From Symmetrospora coprosmae (lineage: Eukaryota; Basidiomycota; Cystobasidiomycetes; Symmetrosporaceae): DNA of 64,000 nucleotides. The stretch spans positions 496,001 through 560,000 of the forward strand of contig VUYT01000010.1 of the NCBI GenBank assembly GCA_008802785.1. Reading direction: 5' to 3'. Below are positions 41,880 to 53,314 of this stretch, in pieces. The number at the start of each line of letters is the position of its first letter. Positions within the stretch are counted from its first letter, which is position 1. The position numbers and the translations under genes are program-made. The notes beneath the pieces were generated by a model. It was not told the origin of the DNA. It searched no databases and saw only the letters and a program-made list of their open reading frames with translations.

Positions 41880-44660
41880 TTACTCTGGCGCGGCCTCCCG
41901 CGGCTTTCTGCTTGCTTTCTTCGTTTTCGAACCCGGTGGCCGACCTACTCTCTTACCGTTGACCGTAAGTCGTGGGGTCTTGCCGCCTGCCGTTTTCTGC
42001 TCGTCCTTTTGCGCCTGGTTGCTGCCGCTGCTTGGTGTTCGTCGCATTGCCGTATCTGGAAGCGATGCCCGTCGACTGCGTGCGCTCCCCGTCGCCGCAT
42101 TCGCGACGCTCGCGTCTGCATTGTCATCTTCATCCTCGCTATCCTCCTGCGTCTGGGTTTGTGTCGGCTGCGTGCCGGCAGGTCGACTGTTCTTTCGCGC
42201 CATCGCTCCCGGCCTCCCATTCTTCGACTCGATGCCATGGACTTTCGCGTAAGGCCCATTTTGCAGCTGCAGAGGGGCTCCATCGTCGCTTTGAGATGCA
42301 GGTGGAGCACTGATGGGCAACTTGGGTGGCCGGCCTCGCCTCTTCGCGGTGGCCACGGCGCTGGGCTGGAGAGACGGTACCGTCTCGTCTGCAGCATTGG
42401 CTTCCTCATCTTCTGAGTCGGAGCGTGTCTCCGAATTCCTGGCACGGCTCCCGGTCAGCTGAGACTGCCTCCGACTTTTGTGGTCCTGCTTCGGTGCACT
42501 TCCCCTAGCGGGCCTAGAAGGCCGACTCTTGCCCTCCGCTTCAGTCTCGCGCGAGGACGATGACGGCCGCCAGTAAGGCTGACTCTGAATGTCCTCAAAC
42601 TCCATCAACAGCGACTTGCTAGCGGTGCTCCCCCGCGGCCTTCCTTTGCGCTTGACTGGTTGACTCGACCCTGCAATGATCTCGGACGTGGCAAATGTCG
42701 ACGAGTCCGGGTGCGTAACCGACGCTGACGTGCCAGGGCCGAAGCTAGAGGACGCTGACGAAGCGATCGCGGCACTCGAAGCTGGAGCGATGAATGAGCC
42801 ATCTGCAACCGGCGGAGTGTACTCCAGCTCCATTTCCGACTGTGAAGCGGCCTCTGATCGCGCTCTCTTCGAGGGAAAGAAGTCGTCATCCGCTCTTCCT
42901 CGGCGCTCTGGGGCCCGGTATTGCCATCCGGGCGGCAGCTTCCCCAGCAATATTCCCTGCCTTTTAAGCTCAGCCTGTAGCCGCACCTCAGCGGTTGGGA
43001 TTCCCTTGCGGAAGGCTGGCGGGACGCCAGGACGACGCTTCCCTATCTTGCTGCTGTCTGCTTCATTCACATCGGCTGAGTCGGCAGGCGGACCCGCTTC
43101 TGTGCCAAAGAAAGACGACGACGATATCGGCGGGGCGTCTTGACTGGACTGAGCAGATGCGCTCCTCGAGGCAGTGACGTGAGGTGCGCCATCATCGGAA
43201 TCCTCGTCACTGGACTCGTTCAAAGACGAGGCTGAGGCTGGGGCTGCAGATACTTTGGCGTTCTGCGCTCGGGTGATTTTTGAAGCCTGTTGAGCGATTG
43301 CCGGCGCTTGCTGAGTCTGTGAGGTCGCCTGCTCTCCATCTAAGGCCATGTCCAGCTCTTCCTCGGATGATTCATCCTCCTCTTCTGCCTCTGTCGGAGC
43401 GGTCGCTACTGCAGCCGACCGTTTAGGGATCCCGGAAGCCTCGGGAGTTGCGAAGCTGGTGGGTTCCGTGGTACGCAGGCGCTTCTTTGCTCTTGACTGA
43501 GTGCCGTTACTTGTGCTTTGCACGAGCGCCTGCTGCTCTTCTGCTTCCTCTTCGGCCTCCCCGTCCCCTTCGGAGCCGTCCTCCTCCTGCTCCGTACCCG
43601 CCCGTTTCCTCTTAAAGCCGCCCTGCAACAGACCAGCCTTGGCATCCCTGAGCGTGCTCCACAACTCTTCCACCGCCGGGAGTCCGGAAGCCTCTTCTGC
43701 TGCTGCCAACCGTTCCTGGAGGTCCGCAAGCAGCGTTTGTGCTTCCTCAAGGTAGTGTGCACGCTTCTGCTCCTTCTCCTTCGCTCGCGCCTGCAGCTCG
43801 GCGTACGTGTGCGTGTGCGTTGTGGGGTGGAAGAGCTTGATCATGCTGGCGACCTGCGAGCCAGTTTCGGCGGATGCGGAGGCGGCTTTGGAGGTCGAAG
43901 CGGCGGCTGAGGAGCGGTGAGACTTGCGGGGCGAGCCGTATGTCCTTGTGACGCGTGTGCGTGCGGGAGACGCTGCAGCGAGTGGCGCCGACGCGACAGT
44001 GGCTCGGTCATTGTCGAGGGGCAGCAGGACCCGCAATGTGCCGGTGCAGTCGTCCTCCGCGTCTTCGTCCCCGTCCACATCTGACGCAGGATGCGCGCAC
44101 CGGTAGTATAGCCCGATCTGCGTCCCATCCTGAGACACTGCATCGCCCGTGTAGCTGGGTGTGTTTATTACGCAGAGGCGGCCTGAGCGTCAGTGCCGAG
44201 CCCGGCCGCAGTGTGCACGAGACCGCGGTAGCGGCTCTACGGTGACTCACAGATAGCGGCATCCCGTCGACTCTTCAATGACTGGCAGCAGCAATTTGCT
44301 ACTCAGGAAGCGCCTCTCTACGCGTGCGCGCAGGTCCACCTCTGTACGAGCCTCGGCCTCTGTCTGTCTGCCCTTTCCTTTTCCTTTGCCCTTGCCCTGC
44401 TTCGGGCTTTCGCCTCTAGCCTTGCCCATTGTTGACGCAGAGGCGGTTGCTGCTTCGATCTTCCCACTCTGTTGCTTCTTCTGTGCATATCGAGCGAGCA
44501 CGTCGACCTGCTCGTGCTCCTCCTCCGTGAGCTGCCCGGGAACAACGACCTGCACAAAGAGAGCATCCTGCACAGGTGCGCGGTGGGAGCTGCTGGATGA
44601 TGCAGCGGCAGCGTTGCGCTTGAGGAGGACTCGCAGCTCTGCAATGGAGAGACCCTCCAT
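41880..44660 (-). CDS. AT-hook nuclear protein, function unknown
   Basis: Two exons. Exon 1 (44660-44258) starts MEGLSIAELRVLLKRNAAAA, has a KGKGKGKG stretch, and ends RRFLSSKLLLPVIEESTGC. The GTGAGT intron joins in phase 2 at about 44153 to give RYLYTGDAVSQDGTQIGLYY. Exon 2 continues with LRVLLPLDNDRATV, a coiled-coil-like segment (ARAKEKEQKRAHYLEEAQTL), long Ser/Glu-rich disordered stretches, and three AT-hooks: KRKGRPRGST, KRRGRPPKLP and KRVGRPPGSK near the C-terminus. AT-hooks bind the minor groove of AT-rich DNA, so a chromatin role is likely. The N-terminal fold I do not recognise. The length is about 890 residues. Confidence 0.75.
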
Positions 44661-44818
44661 GCTGGCTGCTGATATACTCTGCCTCGCAATTTTGCTGGAG
44701 TTGTCGTGATGTCAACGAGACGCGCCCACCGCGCTCCGATGGGGCCGGGGCGGAGTACCGTACCCAGGCTTGCTGCCAACGAGCAAGAGACGAGTCTAGA
44801 TTACACGGAACTGCCGCT

Positions 44819-45505
44819 TCATTGCGCGGCTACTGCTTCTACAGATTCTGACGCTTCTGATGATGTTGCTATTGGGGCACCGCTGCGGTTGCTGATGCTG
44901 TCGCTGCTCGGGTGGAGATACTCGCGAGATGCTTTGGTCAAGTTCGCGCTCCCGGCTCGCGTGAACACCCCACGAGCAGCCTCCTCGCTGAGCCCGGTCA
45001 ACGAGCCCTGTGGCCGAGATGGGTTATTGTCAACGAGGCGCCCACCTGTGGTACTCCTGGCAGACTCGGCGCCTCACTCACCAGAGCTCTGACGTCCTCC
45101 TCCTTGACTGCCTGTTCCTGCTTGGGCTTGTCGCCTTCCGAGGATGACGCCGCAGCCAGCTGCGAGGTCGACGCGACAGGGGCCGCTTCAGCAGCCTGAG
45201 AGCTCTCTGCAGCCTGCTTGAGAACGACCTGGTACGCTTCCGAGAACTTCTGGCCGTCGTAGCCCTGCGTGGGCGAGTCGGAAAAGAAGTGGATGACCTT
45301 GCCTACAGGAGCGCGGCGGGCGGGTGCCGCTGCAGGCATCGCAGGCGCTTTGCTGGTGGAAGTCGTCGAGGCTTTCGGCTGCTCCGCCTTCACCTTGCCT
45401 TTACTGTAGTGTGAGCGCAGCGGGTGTACACTTCGATGTCAGCTCGCCGAGGTCCAAGTTCGTCTCAGCCTGCCCGACGGCTGTCGGAGCGGCGCACGTT
45501 GACAT
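44819..45505 (-). CDS. Small protein of unknown function, three exons
   Basis: The C-terminal exon (45001-44819) reads GSLTGLSEEAARGVFTRAGS then ANLTKASREYLHPSSDS, and follows a GTGAGT...GGCCACAG phase-0 intron. The middle exon carries VGKVIHFFSDSPTQGYDGQK and FSEAYQVVLKQAAES with Lys/Glu-rich sequence. The likely start is MSTCAAPTAVGQAETNLDLG at 45505. Joining it to the middle exon needs an unusually short intron (about 28 nt, GTGTAC...CTACAG near 45431-45404), so the 5' end is uncertain. I do not recognise the family. It is divergent from the zinc-cluster gene with 252 bp between starts. Confidence 0.5.
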
Positions 45506-45757
45506 GATGGAGCGATGTTCTTCTGTAGTGCGTGACGAGCAAGGATGTCCTGCCTTGCCTGGTCTATACGAGAGTGCGCTGCTGCTTGGTGGTTGCGCGC
45601 GGAACAGAGGAGGAGGAGGACGAGCGAAAGGCATCTCTTCCACCTTTCCGACATTCTGTCCATCTATCCAACATATCAATATTCAGCTCAGTCCACACGG
45701 CTCTCGCACAAGGATGGTCATACCTACGACGCACATAACACCCTGTCGTCGTCGAGC

Positions 45758-48174
45758 ATGTCTTCCAGCCGCTCACGCAGTCGACAATCGTCGATGGTAA
45801 TCCCCTCGTCAACCTCAAATCCAGCAGCCGCGAGCTCGATACCCTGCAGCTTCCCCGTGCTGCACCTCCCTGCAGACCTACATGACCGCAGCCTCATCTA
45901 TCCGTCAACGAGCACCAGCGCGCCCCGCTTCCGGCACGCAATCTGTCTGCCGTGCCGCAGCCATGGCTCCCGCTGCGAAGGGCACGAGGGTCACGTCGTG
46001 GCGTGCATCCAGTGCATAAAGCGAGGAGAGGCGTGCGCGTGGAAGCTCGATACGCGCACAGATGTGCAGAGGGAGAGGCGGCAGACCCAGCAGTCTACGG
46101 GCAAGCGGCGCAAGCGGGCAAAGCGAGACACCTCGGCATCAGGGGCAGGGACGACCGAGTCCGAGGATACGCAGGACCAGGAAGAGGACAGCGAGGACGA
46201 GGACGAGGAGGACGCGTCCGATCGGTCTACAGACGCGGACGACGCCGAACGCGAGAAGAAGCGAAGGAGGAGCAGACGCTCCGTCTCGAGGGACCGGGCA
46301 AAGCTGCCAGTGCCGAGCGCGGGCTGGCCAGAAGCGAGACGCCTCCCTGTCCTGGCCGCTGCGCGGAAAGTGAAACAGGAGAAGCGCAAGCCGGGCAAGG
46401 TGATCAAGCGAGAGGTGGACGAAGAGAAAGATGGAGACGGACATCAGGACCCTGCGGCCACTCAAGATGGCAAGATGGCTATCGACAGTATCAAGGCGGA
46501 GAGTGCCACCCAGCTTTCGGCCGGTGCGATGGAGCGAGAGCAAACAGAAGTCGACGCGTCCGGCACTAGTTCGGAAGACGAGGAGGACGATGAAGACCAG
46601 GGCACGGACGGCGCAGACGAAGAGGGCTTCCACGAAGGTGCGGATCCTGCCATGCGTACAAGCACACAACGGCAACAGCTGCTCGAGAACCCCGAGGCGT
46701 TCTTGGTGGCTCTGGAGAGCACGCAAACAGGCTCCGACTTTCTCGGGCTCCAATCTTACAAATCCCTTCTCGGCTCTCTCTTCGCGAGTGACTCCTCCGA
46801 CCTGGCCAAGTCCTTGCACTGGTGGACCACCTCACCCGCCGCAGCAGCCATCAAACGCAGCCACCCGGACCCGATCGCGTGCAGTAAAGCAGAATGGGAC
46901 AGCCTCACCCATCTCCAGCTGCTCCTCGCAGAGAATGCGCGGACATGGGATGTCTGGCCTAGGCAGCAGTCCGCGCGAGGCGGCGGCTCGCTGAACGACA
47001 CAAGCGGGCGCAGAGGAAGAACCACTTCGGATCGTGATCCGCACGTCGCGGAGGAGATCGCTGCATTGGCTCTCTCGACCCTCCAGCAGTCGTCCTTGAT
47101 CCCCGATCTCCTGTCTTCTCTTACCCCGCTGCATTTGCACCAGCTCGCAATCAACAAAGCGGAGTCGGGACTCCCGGCATCAATGCAGGGCTCGAGCAGA
47201 CCAGGCTACGGCGGCAGCTGGTCATCCAGCCATCGATCCGCGAACTCGCCCTTTGCGCGCTCAACCTACGCGATACCACCCATCTCGCCCCAGGAGGTTG
47301 AAGTACAGCTTCTCGACCGAGACGAATTGCTTCTCAGCCACGTCGAGGATATCCGCGTGCCGCTGATACAGCAAACAAGCCTGGCCATCGATAGCGTCCT
47401 GCTCAAGCTTGCCGAGATGCGCAAACCGGAAGGAATGCGCCGCCGTCCAATGCGGGAGACAGCTTCCGCCGACGAGGATGCGCCAATGAGCGAGAAGAAG
47501 CGCGGCAAGCAGCGAGCGCCTAATGCAACGGAAGACAGCGATTTTACAAAGGCAGTCGAGGCCGACGAGACGCGCATGGGCAGCGACGAGGATCAAGCGG
47601 GTGATGAGACCACGACCATACAGCAGCACAAGGTCAAGCAGAAGAAGAAGCGGGCGAAGCAGGGGCCCAGTGACTGGAAGGGGATGCTGCTCGCTGCAGC
47701 CTATACGAAAGGGTTTCCACGGAGGTGGGCAATGGCGTTGCGGAGCATGGCCCTGTGTAACTAGGCTAATGAGCTTGGTCTCGCAGCGCGCTCGAGGAGT
47801 CCGTCAAGCGTCTCGAAGACATCTTTGGCCCAGCTGGAATAGATTGTGGGCGGAGTCGTCGCCCAGATCCGCTTTAGTCGACGGACGCTGAATACCCGCA
47901 TTGTGCGCATGTTTTCACGCAAGCAGTCCTCCAGCGGTACGATGCTATCAACGGGTCTCTGCCGCAGCGACGCCAGCCAACCGCGTCGGTGCTGCCGAGC
48001 ATCCCGCTGAAGCCACCGAGGCTACAGCGGCGTAGGCCGAGAGCGGCTGCCCAGCCTCCGCTTTCACAATCCTTTGTGGACGTGGAGAAGGAGGCTAGGC
48101 AAGAGCAAAGCTATCCATCTCATCTTGACCCTTCCTTGCAGCCGGACTTTGGCGACATGAGCCTGGACGGGTGA
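45758..48174 (+). CDS. Zinc-cluster (Zn2Cys6-like) transcription factor candidate
   Basis: The start is [20 protein letters not shown]. The Cys-rich block AICLPCRSHGSRCEG then VVACIQCIKRGEACAWKL has the CxxC-x6-C...CxxC-x6-C spacing of fungal binuclear zinc clusters. It is followed by a basic KRRKRAKRD stretch, fitting DNA binding. Long acidic, Ser-rich segments follow (EDTQDQEEDSEDEDEEDAS), then a helical region around FLVALESTQTGSDFLGLQSY and LLAAAYTKGFPRR. A GTGGGC...CTCGCAG intron near 47736-47786 extends the frame to SALEESVKRLEDIFGPAGID. A second intron would join the last exon, ending DFGDMSLDG at 48174. If that second intron is not used the protein stops at 47877. The target genes are unknown. 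Confidence 0.7.
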
Positions 48175-49390
48175 GCCAGTCGAGCAGGAATCACGATTCG
48201 ATAGGATATGACAATTCCGTCGAATCACGTATTGGTCTATTTGTTGTTGTCTACATCTACGTGAGGCATTGTGGGCCCCGATGCATCATCTTCGATTCTT
48301 CTCTACCTTATCTTTCACCCCCCCTCCTTCTCCATCCTTCTTTCTTTCCTTCCCCTTCCGGCCCCTGTACCTGCTTCGCGTCGGATCGACCGATCTCCAC
48401 GCCCTCGAACCAACCAGCTCGGGCCTCTTCCATCCCAGTCTTCCTCCGTTCGACCGATATCATCTCTTCTCTCCTTCTCTCCAGTACCTCCACGAGACGG
48501 ATCTAAACAGCAGAGGTCGACGCGTCAGAACACTCTCAAGCACAGAACCCGCCTGCGCTCGACACATCCAAGCGGTCTTGGACATTGCACGACTTCCGCT
48601 CCGCGCCCTTCCCTCCCTCCTTCTTCTCCTGACCGCACCTAACAGAGTAGAATATAAGGCGATAGAAGGAGGTGTCCGCTACGACCTGGAGCGAGTGAGG
48701 ACGACCGATGGCTATTGCAAATTGCAGAACCTCGTCTGAAGTGCTCGCCTGTCACGCATCCGGACCAGTCACGCGAAGCCGGACACGAGCCGCTCGTGCG
48801 CTCAGCAGTGAATTCGTCCAACAACACTCCTCTCTCGGCGGTTCGTCTGCGCCGTCGAGGCCGAAAGGAAGGCAGGCGCTCAAGCCTGTCCTGCACGGTA
48901 TCCTGAAGAAAGGGGGCCGGAAGAGGGGCACTGCCAGGAAGAAGGTGAGCCAGCCTGCTATGCTGTTTCGGGTCTGCCATTTCCTCCTTCTCTTCTAGCA
49001 GTGTCGCCTACAGGCATCTTCCACCTGCTACCCTTCCTTCTCCTCGCGGCGCTTGTTCCCCTTTCCCACCGTCACAACGGCTCTTCCCTCCCTCCCTCCT
49101 TCCTTTCCCTACCCTTCCTCTCCGGCCCCTTTCTCGTTGCAGATTGCAGGCTGATCGTACCCAAACGCGACAGCGTCTGACCTGGAACGACAAGCAGCTC
49201 ACTCGTGTACACATTGTAACTCCTCGACCGACACCACCTTCTTCGACGGAGCAGACACTGTCCAGCCCTCGACGAAGCGAACGACTTAACTCGGCAAAGA
49301 AGGGGTCCAAAGGTCGAGGCTGACCCCTGCTACGTTAACGAGCTCCCGGAGCTAGCCCGCCGGAGCACGCCGGTAACAGTTTGATTCAGA
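48175..49390 (+). other. Pyrimidine-rich upstream region, no supported gene
   Basis: About 1.2 kb between the zinc-cluster gene and the disordered basic protein gene. It contains strong plus-strand CT tracts (48310-48490 and 49075-49135, for example CCCTCCCTCCCTCC), common in fungal promoters and 5' leaders. Open frames here are low-complexity or random. A 5' leader with introns is possible. Confidence 0.5.
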
Positions 49391-52300
49391 ATGGCACGCA
49401 AGACTCGCTCCGCATCCGCCAACACCGAGCAAGAAAGCAAGCAGAAGAAATCAGCTCGACAGGCAACCGATACGACTACCAGCGGCAACGGTAAACGGAA
49501 AGCGAAAGGCACAGCGGCTCCTACTAGCCACGGCAAACCGAAGAAAGGGAAGAAGGACGACGAAGCCTACCGTCCGCCTCCCTCTGTGGGCGCGTCGATA
49601 AGGCAGTCCGCGAGACTAGCGAGCACCACTCTGCCGGCTACGCCGGACCTGCCTTCGACCACTTCGAAAGATCGTGCACTCTCCCATGCAGATCCGCAGC
49701 TCTCGCCGCCCCAGAAGACGCCGCCCCAGAACACGCCGCTAGCCCGTGTAGATGAGTTAGCTACAGCTCTCGCCGCCCCAGAAGACGCCGCCCCAGAACA
49801 CGCCGCTAGCCCGTGTAGATGAGTTAGCTACAGCAGCAGAAAGCGGCGGTAGTGATGATAAGGCAAGAATCTGCGCAGGCAGGAAGCCAGAGTCGCGTAC
49901 CATCGCGCAGTCCGACTACCTGCCCGATCGAAAAGCGGGCCTACGCGCCGGGACGCTCATGGGGTCACAATCGAGGTCATGTCCTGGCTCGAGCGCTAAT
50001 AAGGCAGTCAAGGTCGGAACACCGGGCGTCAGCAGAGTCACGGAGCGACGGCTCGATGCGACATCAACAGATGAAGACACGAGCAGCAGCGACAGCGCGA
50101 TAGGGGAAAGCAGAGTGACTCGAGGCTTGGCGCAATCGGCGAGTCAAGCACAGAAAGGCGAGAAGGCCGGCATGCATCAAGGCTCAAGACGGGAAGCGAC
50201 ACATGAAGGAAGTTCCACGCACATCTCTGCCCTCCCTTCCCGGAAGAAAAGGAAGATGGAGCAGGCAGAGGGCAATAGCTCAGCGAAGAAGCAGAGGTCA
50301 AAGATTCGGCCAGGCGAGACCGGCGAAGCCACAGAGAAGGGGAATGCGCCTGCTCCAGCAGCTACAGAGGGAGCCGGGCCTGACAGCCCCAAGAGGCGCT
50401 CCGACAATCCGCCCCTGTTCCGGCCTCTATCGGAATCGTCCAGAGCCTCGTCTGCCCCAACTTCGCATGCGGGACTGGCTCCTTCTACTGCACTCACTCC
50501 AGACTCGCGCTTTTCAAAACAAGCCGAGCTCGACAAGGCTCTCATCCTCGCCATGCCTGCACCGTCGGATCCCGATCCTGCACCGCTGGTGCAGGCGGTC
50601 ACAGCTCAACAAGTTTACCCTCGACCGCTATCGAACATCACAGAGATCGACGAGCTACTGACGGACGAAGAGTCCGCTCAGCTTTCAATGGCCGCTTTGT
50701 ACCCGGAACGACAGCATGCAGGAGCGGCGGCGGGCGCGGCTACGGGTGCAGGAATGAGCGAGACCGCCGCAACAGAGCGGGAATACGTGCTCGAACCAAC
50801 ATACGATCTGCAGGAGGATCCGACTTTCCTGGCCATGCCTGATGTAGTTATCGCCAGCTCGCACACTCAGGCTAACCGATTGCCGAGCGGCACTACTGCG
50901 GTCAAGGATGCATCTCCTCAGGCCAGGCAAGGGACACCTTCTGTCCCTCCCATCAACAACCCAGACTCGCGGGCAGAAAACACGGCCATGTGCGCTGCGG
51001 AAGACCTGCAAAATATCACAGGAGCTCCGGATGGCTCACTCCCCCGTAGCGATACAGTGCTCTCGTTGCCGGGCACGGCACCAACAGCGTTTGTCTCGCC
51101 AAGTGCAGCAGGCGGCACGCCACTTCGCCGCTCAAGTCGCGCTTCCGGCTCCGGCGGGAGCGTCATGAAGGTCGGAAGCTACAGCGAGACCCGACCCCGT
51201 AAACGGAAGCACGCGGAGGAGGTCGCCGCCAACACTGAGACCTCGTCCTCTCGGACCACGCTGCAGTCCGCCGGTGCAAAGAAGAAGTCCAAGACCAGCG
51301 TCTCTCGACCCGGTGCTGAGGGTGAGCATAGACCTGCATTCAAGCTGCCTGTCGGCGGCGGAACCGCTGCTATCGCTCGACAGATGGCGAAGGTGCCCAA
51401 GCATGTCAAGCGCAAGTTCCGATTGTCGAGCTTTAAGCCGACGAGTAAAGACCAGCTATCAGCACCTCTGCAATCCAATCTGCTCGCTCCAGGTAGCTGG
51501 CTCAAGCCAACAACTTCCGGCGACCCGGAAAACCGCGAAACACCAGCTTTTTTCCTAGCCTGCGGCAACACTCCTTTCGACACGTCTGCCTTGCGCTTCT
51601 CCTTCGATCTCGACAACGATGGCAATCCCAACCATCGCAGGGTCGTTCAGCCACGGGAGGGTCAGCTCGAAGATGATGACGCCGATAACACTGCTGCCAT
51701 GGTGGTCAGGAAGGCCCAGCAGCGCATGCTCCTGTCGCTGAAGGAAATGAGGATCCGCTCCACATGCTATTACGTGCCGCTCAGATGATCTCACTCGATA
51801 AGCCAACCGCGGCAGACGACACTGCCGAGACAGGATCGAGGATCAGACGACGGGGCCTGCTCAACCCGCTGCCCGTTTTCGACAAGGATTGTCGTGTGTC
51901 GGATGCTTGCAGGCTAGAGCTGCTCGCCGATGTCGCCGCGATGCGAGAGCGCCTACCCAGACCGGCCCGCACCCCTTCTGCTGCGAGCGGCTCGTCAACA
52001 GCACAGGATTTAACCGCAGTGCGAAACGATGCAAGCTTCGCTGCGGTCATCTCGCCAACTGTATGCGACCAGGACAGCATGATCGAGAAACAAGCGGAGG
52101 AGCAAGGAGAGGAACAGATCCAGCAGGAGTCCGCGCAGCAGTCGGAGCCGTCGGTGCCGCAGCAAGCGACCCCAGATCGTCAGCTTTCACCGGACGATGA
52201 GCTTGCATCGCCCCTGCACAACGGTGATACGCTCGATATTGCCCACGCAAGGAAGGATACCGAAGCTGTATTGAACGCAGACGAGCAGACCGATCAGTTG

Positions 52301-53086
52301 ATGTTGGAGCATACGACTTCGCTCATGAAAAACTCCAACTACGAAGACGACGGGCCGATCTGTCCCAGCTGCCCTACGGAACCTGGCCTGCCGGATGGAC
52401 ACGAGCACAGCGAGTGCTACATAAACGCAATGCAAGACGCATCTATCGGAGAAAGCGAGCAGATGTCAATGGAGGAACCCTTGCCGCTTCCAATCAAGCA
52501 CAACCGCTCTCCCGCCCTTCCGACCGTCACGCCCGACCTTCCTGGATCGAGACCGCGCAGAGCCCGAAGACCCGTATTGCAGGTATCGTCACCGCACAAA
52601 TCGCCAACAAGCGCTCATACGGGACCCTACGTACCACCGTCGCGCGGATCCAGCTCGTCGAGTGGCTCGAAAGGCAGAGCCAGCCGCCGGCGCAGCTCAT
52701 CAGTCGTGCCACGCCATCGATCTCATGCTCCCTCGCCCATGCCCTCCTCCTTGTACCGCAATGAGAGCGACATGATCGGACTCATCAGATCCTTCAAAGC
52801 GGATCCAGGGCATTTCAGCAAGAGGCTGGTACGAAACGCCAGGACCTCTCACAGACCTAGAATGCCGGTCACAAGGTCCGTTGTAGCGACAGCTTCAGTG
52901 AGGGCATCGAGCCCTCCCGCCTCAGATGGTGTCGAGTCGAAGAAGAAGGCTGGAGCGGCAAAGGAGAAAAAGCGCAGCCAGAAGTCGCTGAAGTCGGCGG
53001 CATCGTCCCTGCCTGGCGGGATCAAGTCGAGTATGGGAATAACGGCCGCATCCAAGAGCAGCGGATCTCGGAGGACAGAGCTCTGA
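49391..53086 (+). CDS. Long disordered basic nuclear-type protein, frame interrupted by tandem duplication
   Basis: The start is MARKTRSASANTEQESKQKK. The protein is rich in Ser, Lys, Pro and Glu with several basic clusters (KKGKKDDEAYRPPP, SRKKRKMEQ, RPRKRKHAEEVA), suggesting a nuclear protein; I recognise no domain. The first frame runs to 49822 and the second (to 51788) lies in another frame. The shift is caused exactly by a 67-bp tandem duplication (49697-49830). With a single copy the two frames are continuous and stop-free. Splicing with 88-nt or 76-nt introns inside the duplication would restore the frame. A further change of frame at 51702-51784 can be explained by an intron (GTGGTC...GCTCAG). 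The last part contains CPSCPTEPG and ends SGSRRTEL. The gene may be functional, alternatively spliced or decaying. Confidence 0.55.
49697..49834 (+). repeat. Exact 67-bp tandem duplication inside a coding region
   Basis: Bases 49697-49763 and 49764-49830 are identical and are followed by CAGC, the first four bases of the unit. Because 67 is not a multiple of three, the reading frame changes after the duplication. The identity of the copies and the four-base homology at the ends indicate a recent slippage or repair event, or an assembly artefact. Confidence 0.95.
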
Positions 53087-53314
53087 ATGAGAGGAAGCCG
53101 GCAGCTACTGGCTAGCTATGTGGGAAGAGTTGATAGGGCGATGCAGGGGAGCAAGTGAGCGAGGCCGACATCGCGCGTACGCATGTCATTTAAAACCCCG
53201 CGGGCTGGCCCATCTCACCCGAAGGCATAGCAAATAAGGTAGCATTGGTAGCATTATGTCAGGATAACGGAGAGATTGAAACGTGTACGATTTGATGACG
53301 GGCCTGGTGTCGCG

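Noticed and set aside
48300-49140. CT-rich tracts as a possible repeat element
   Set aside because: Pyrimidine-rich stretches upstream of start codons are common in fungal promoters; no unit structure is visible.
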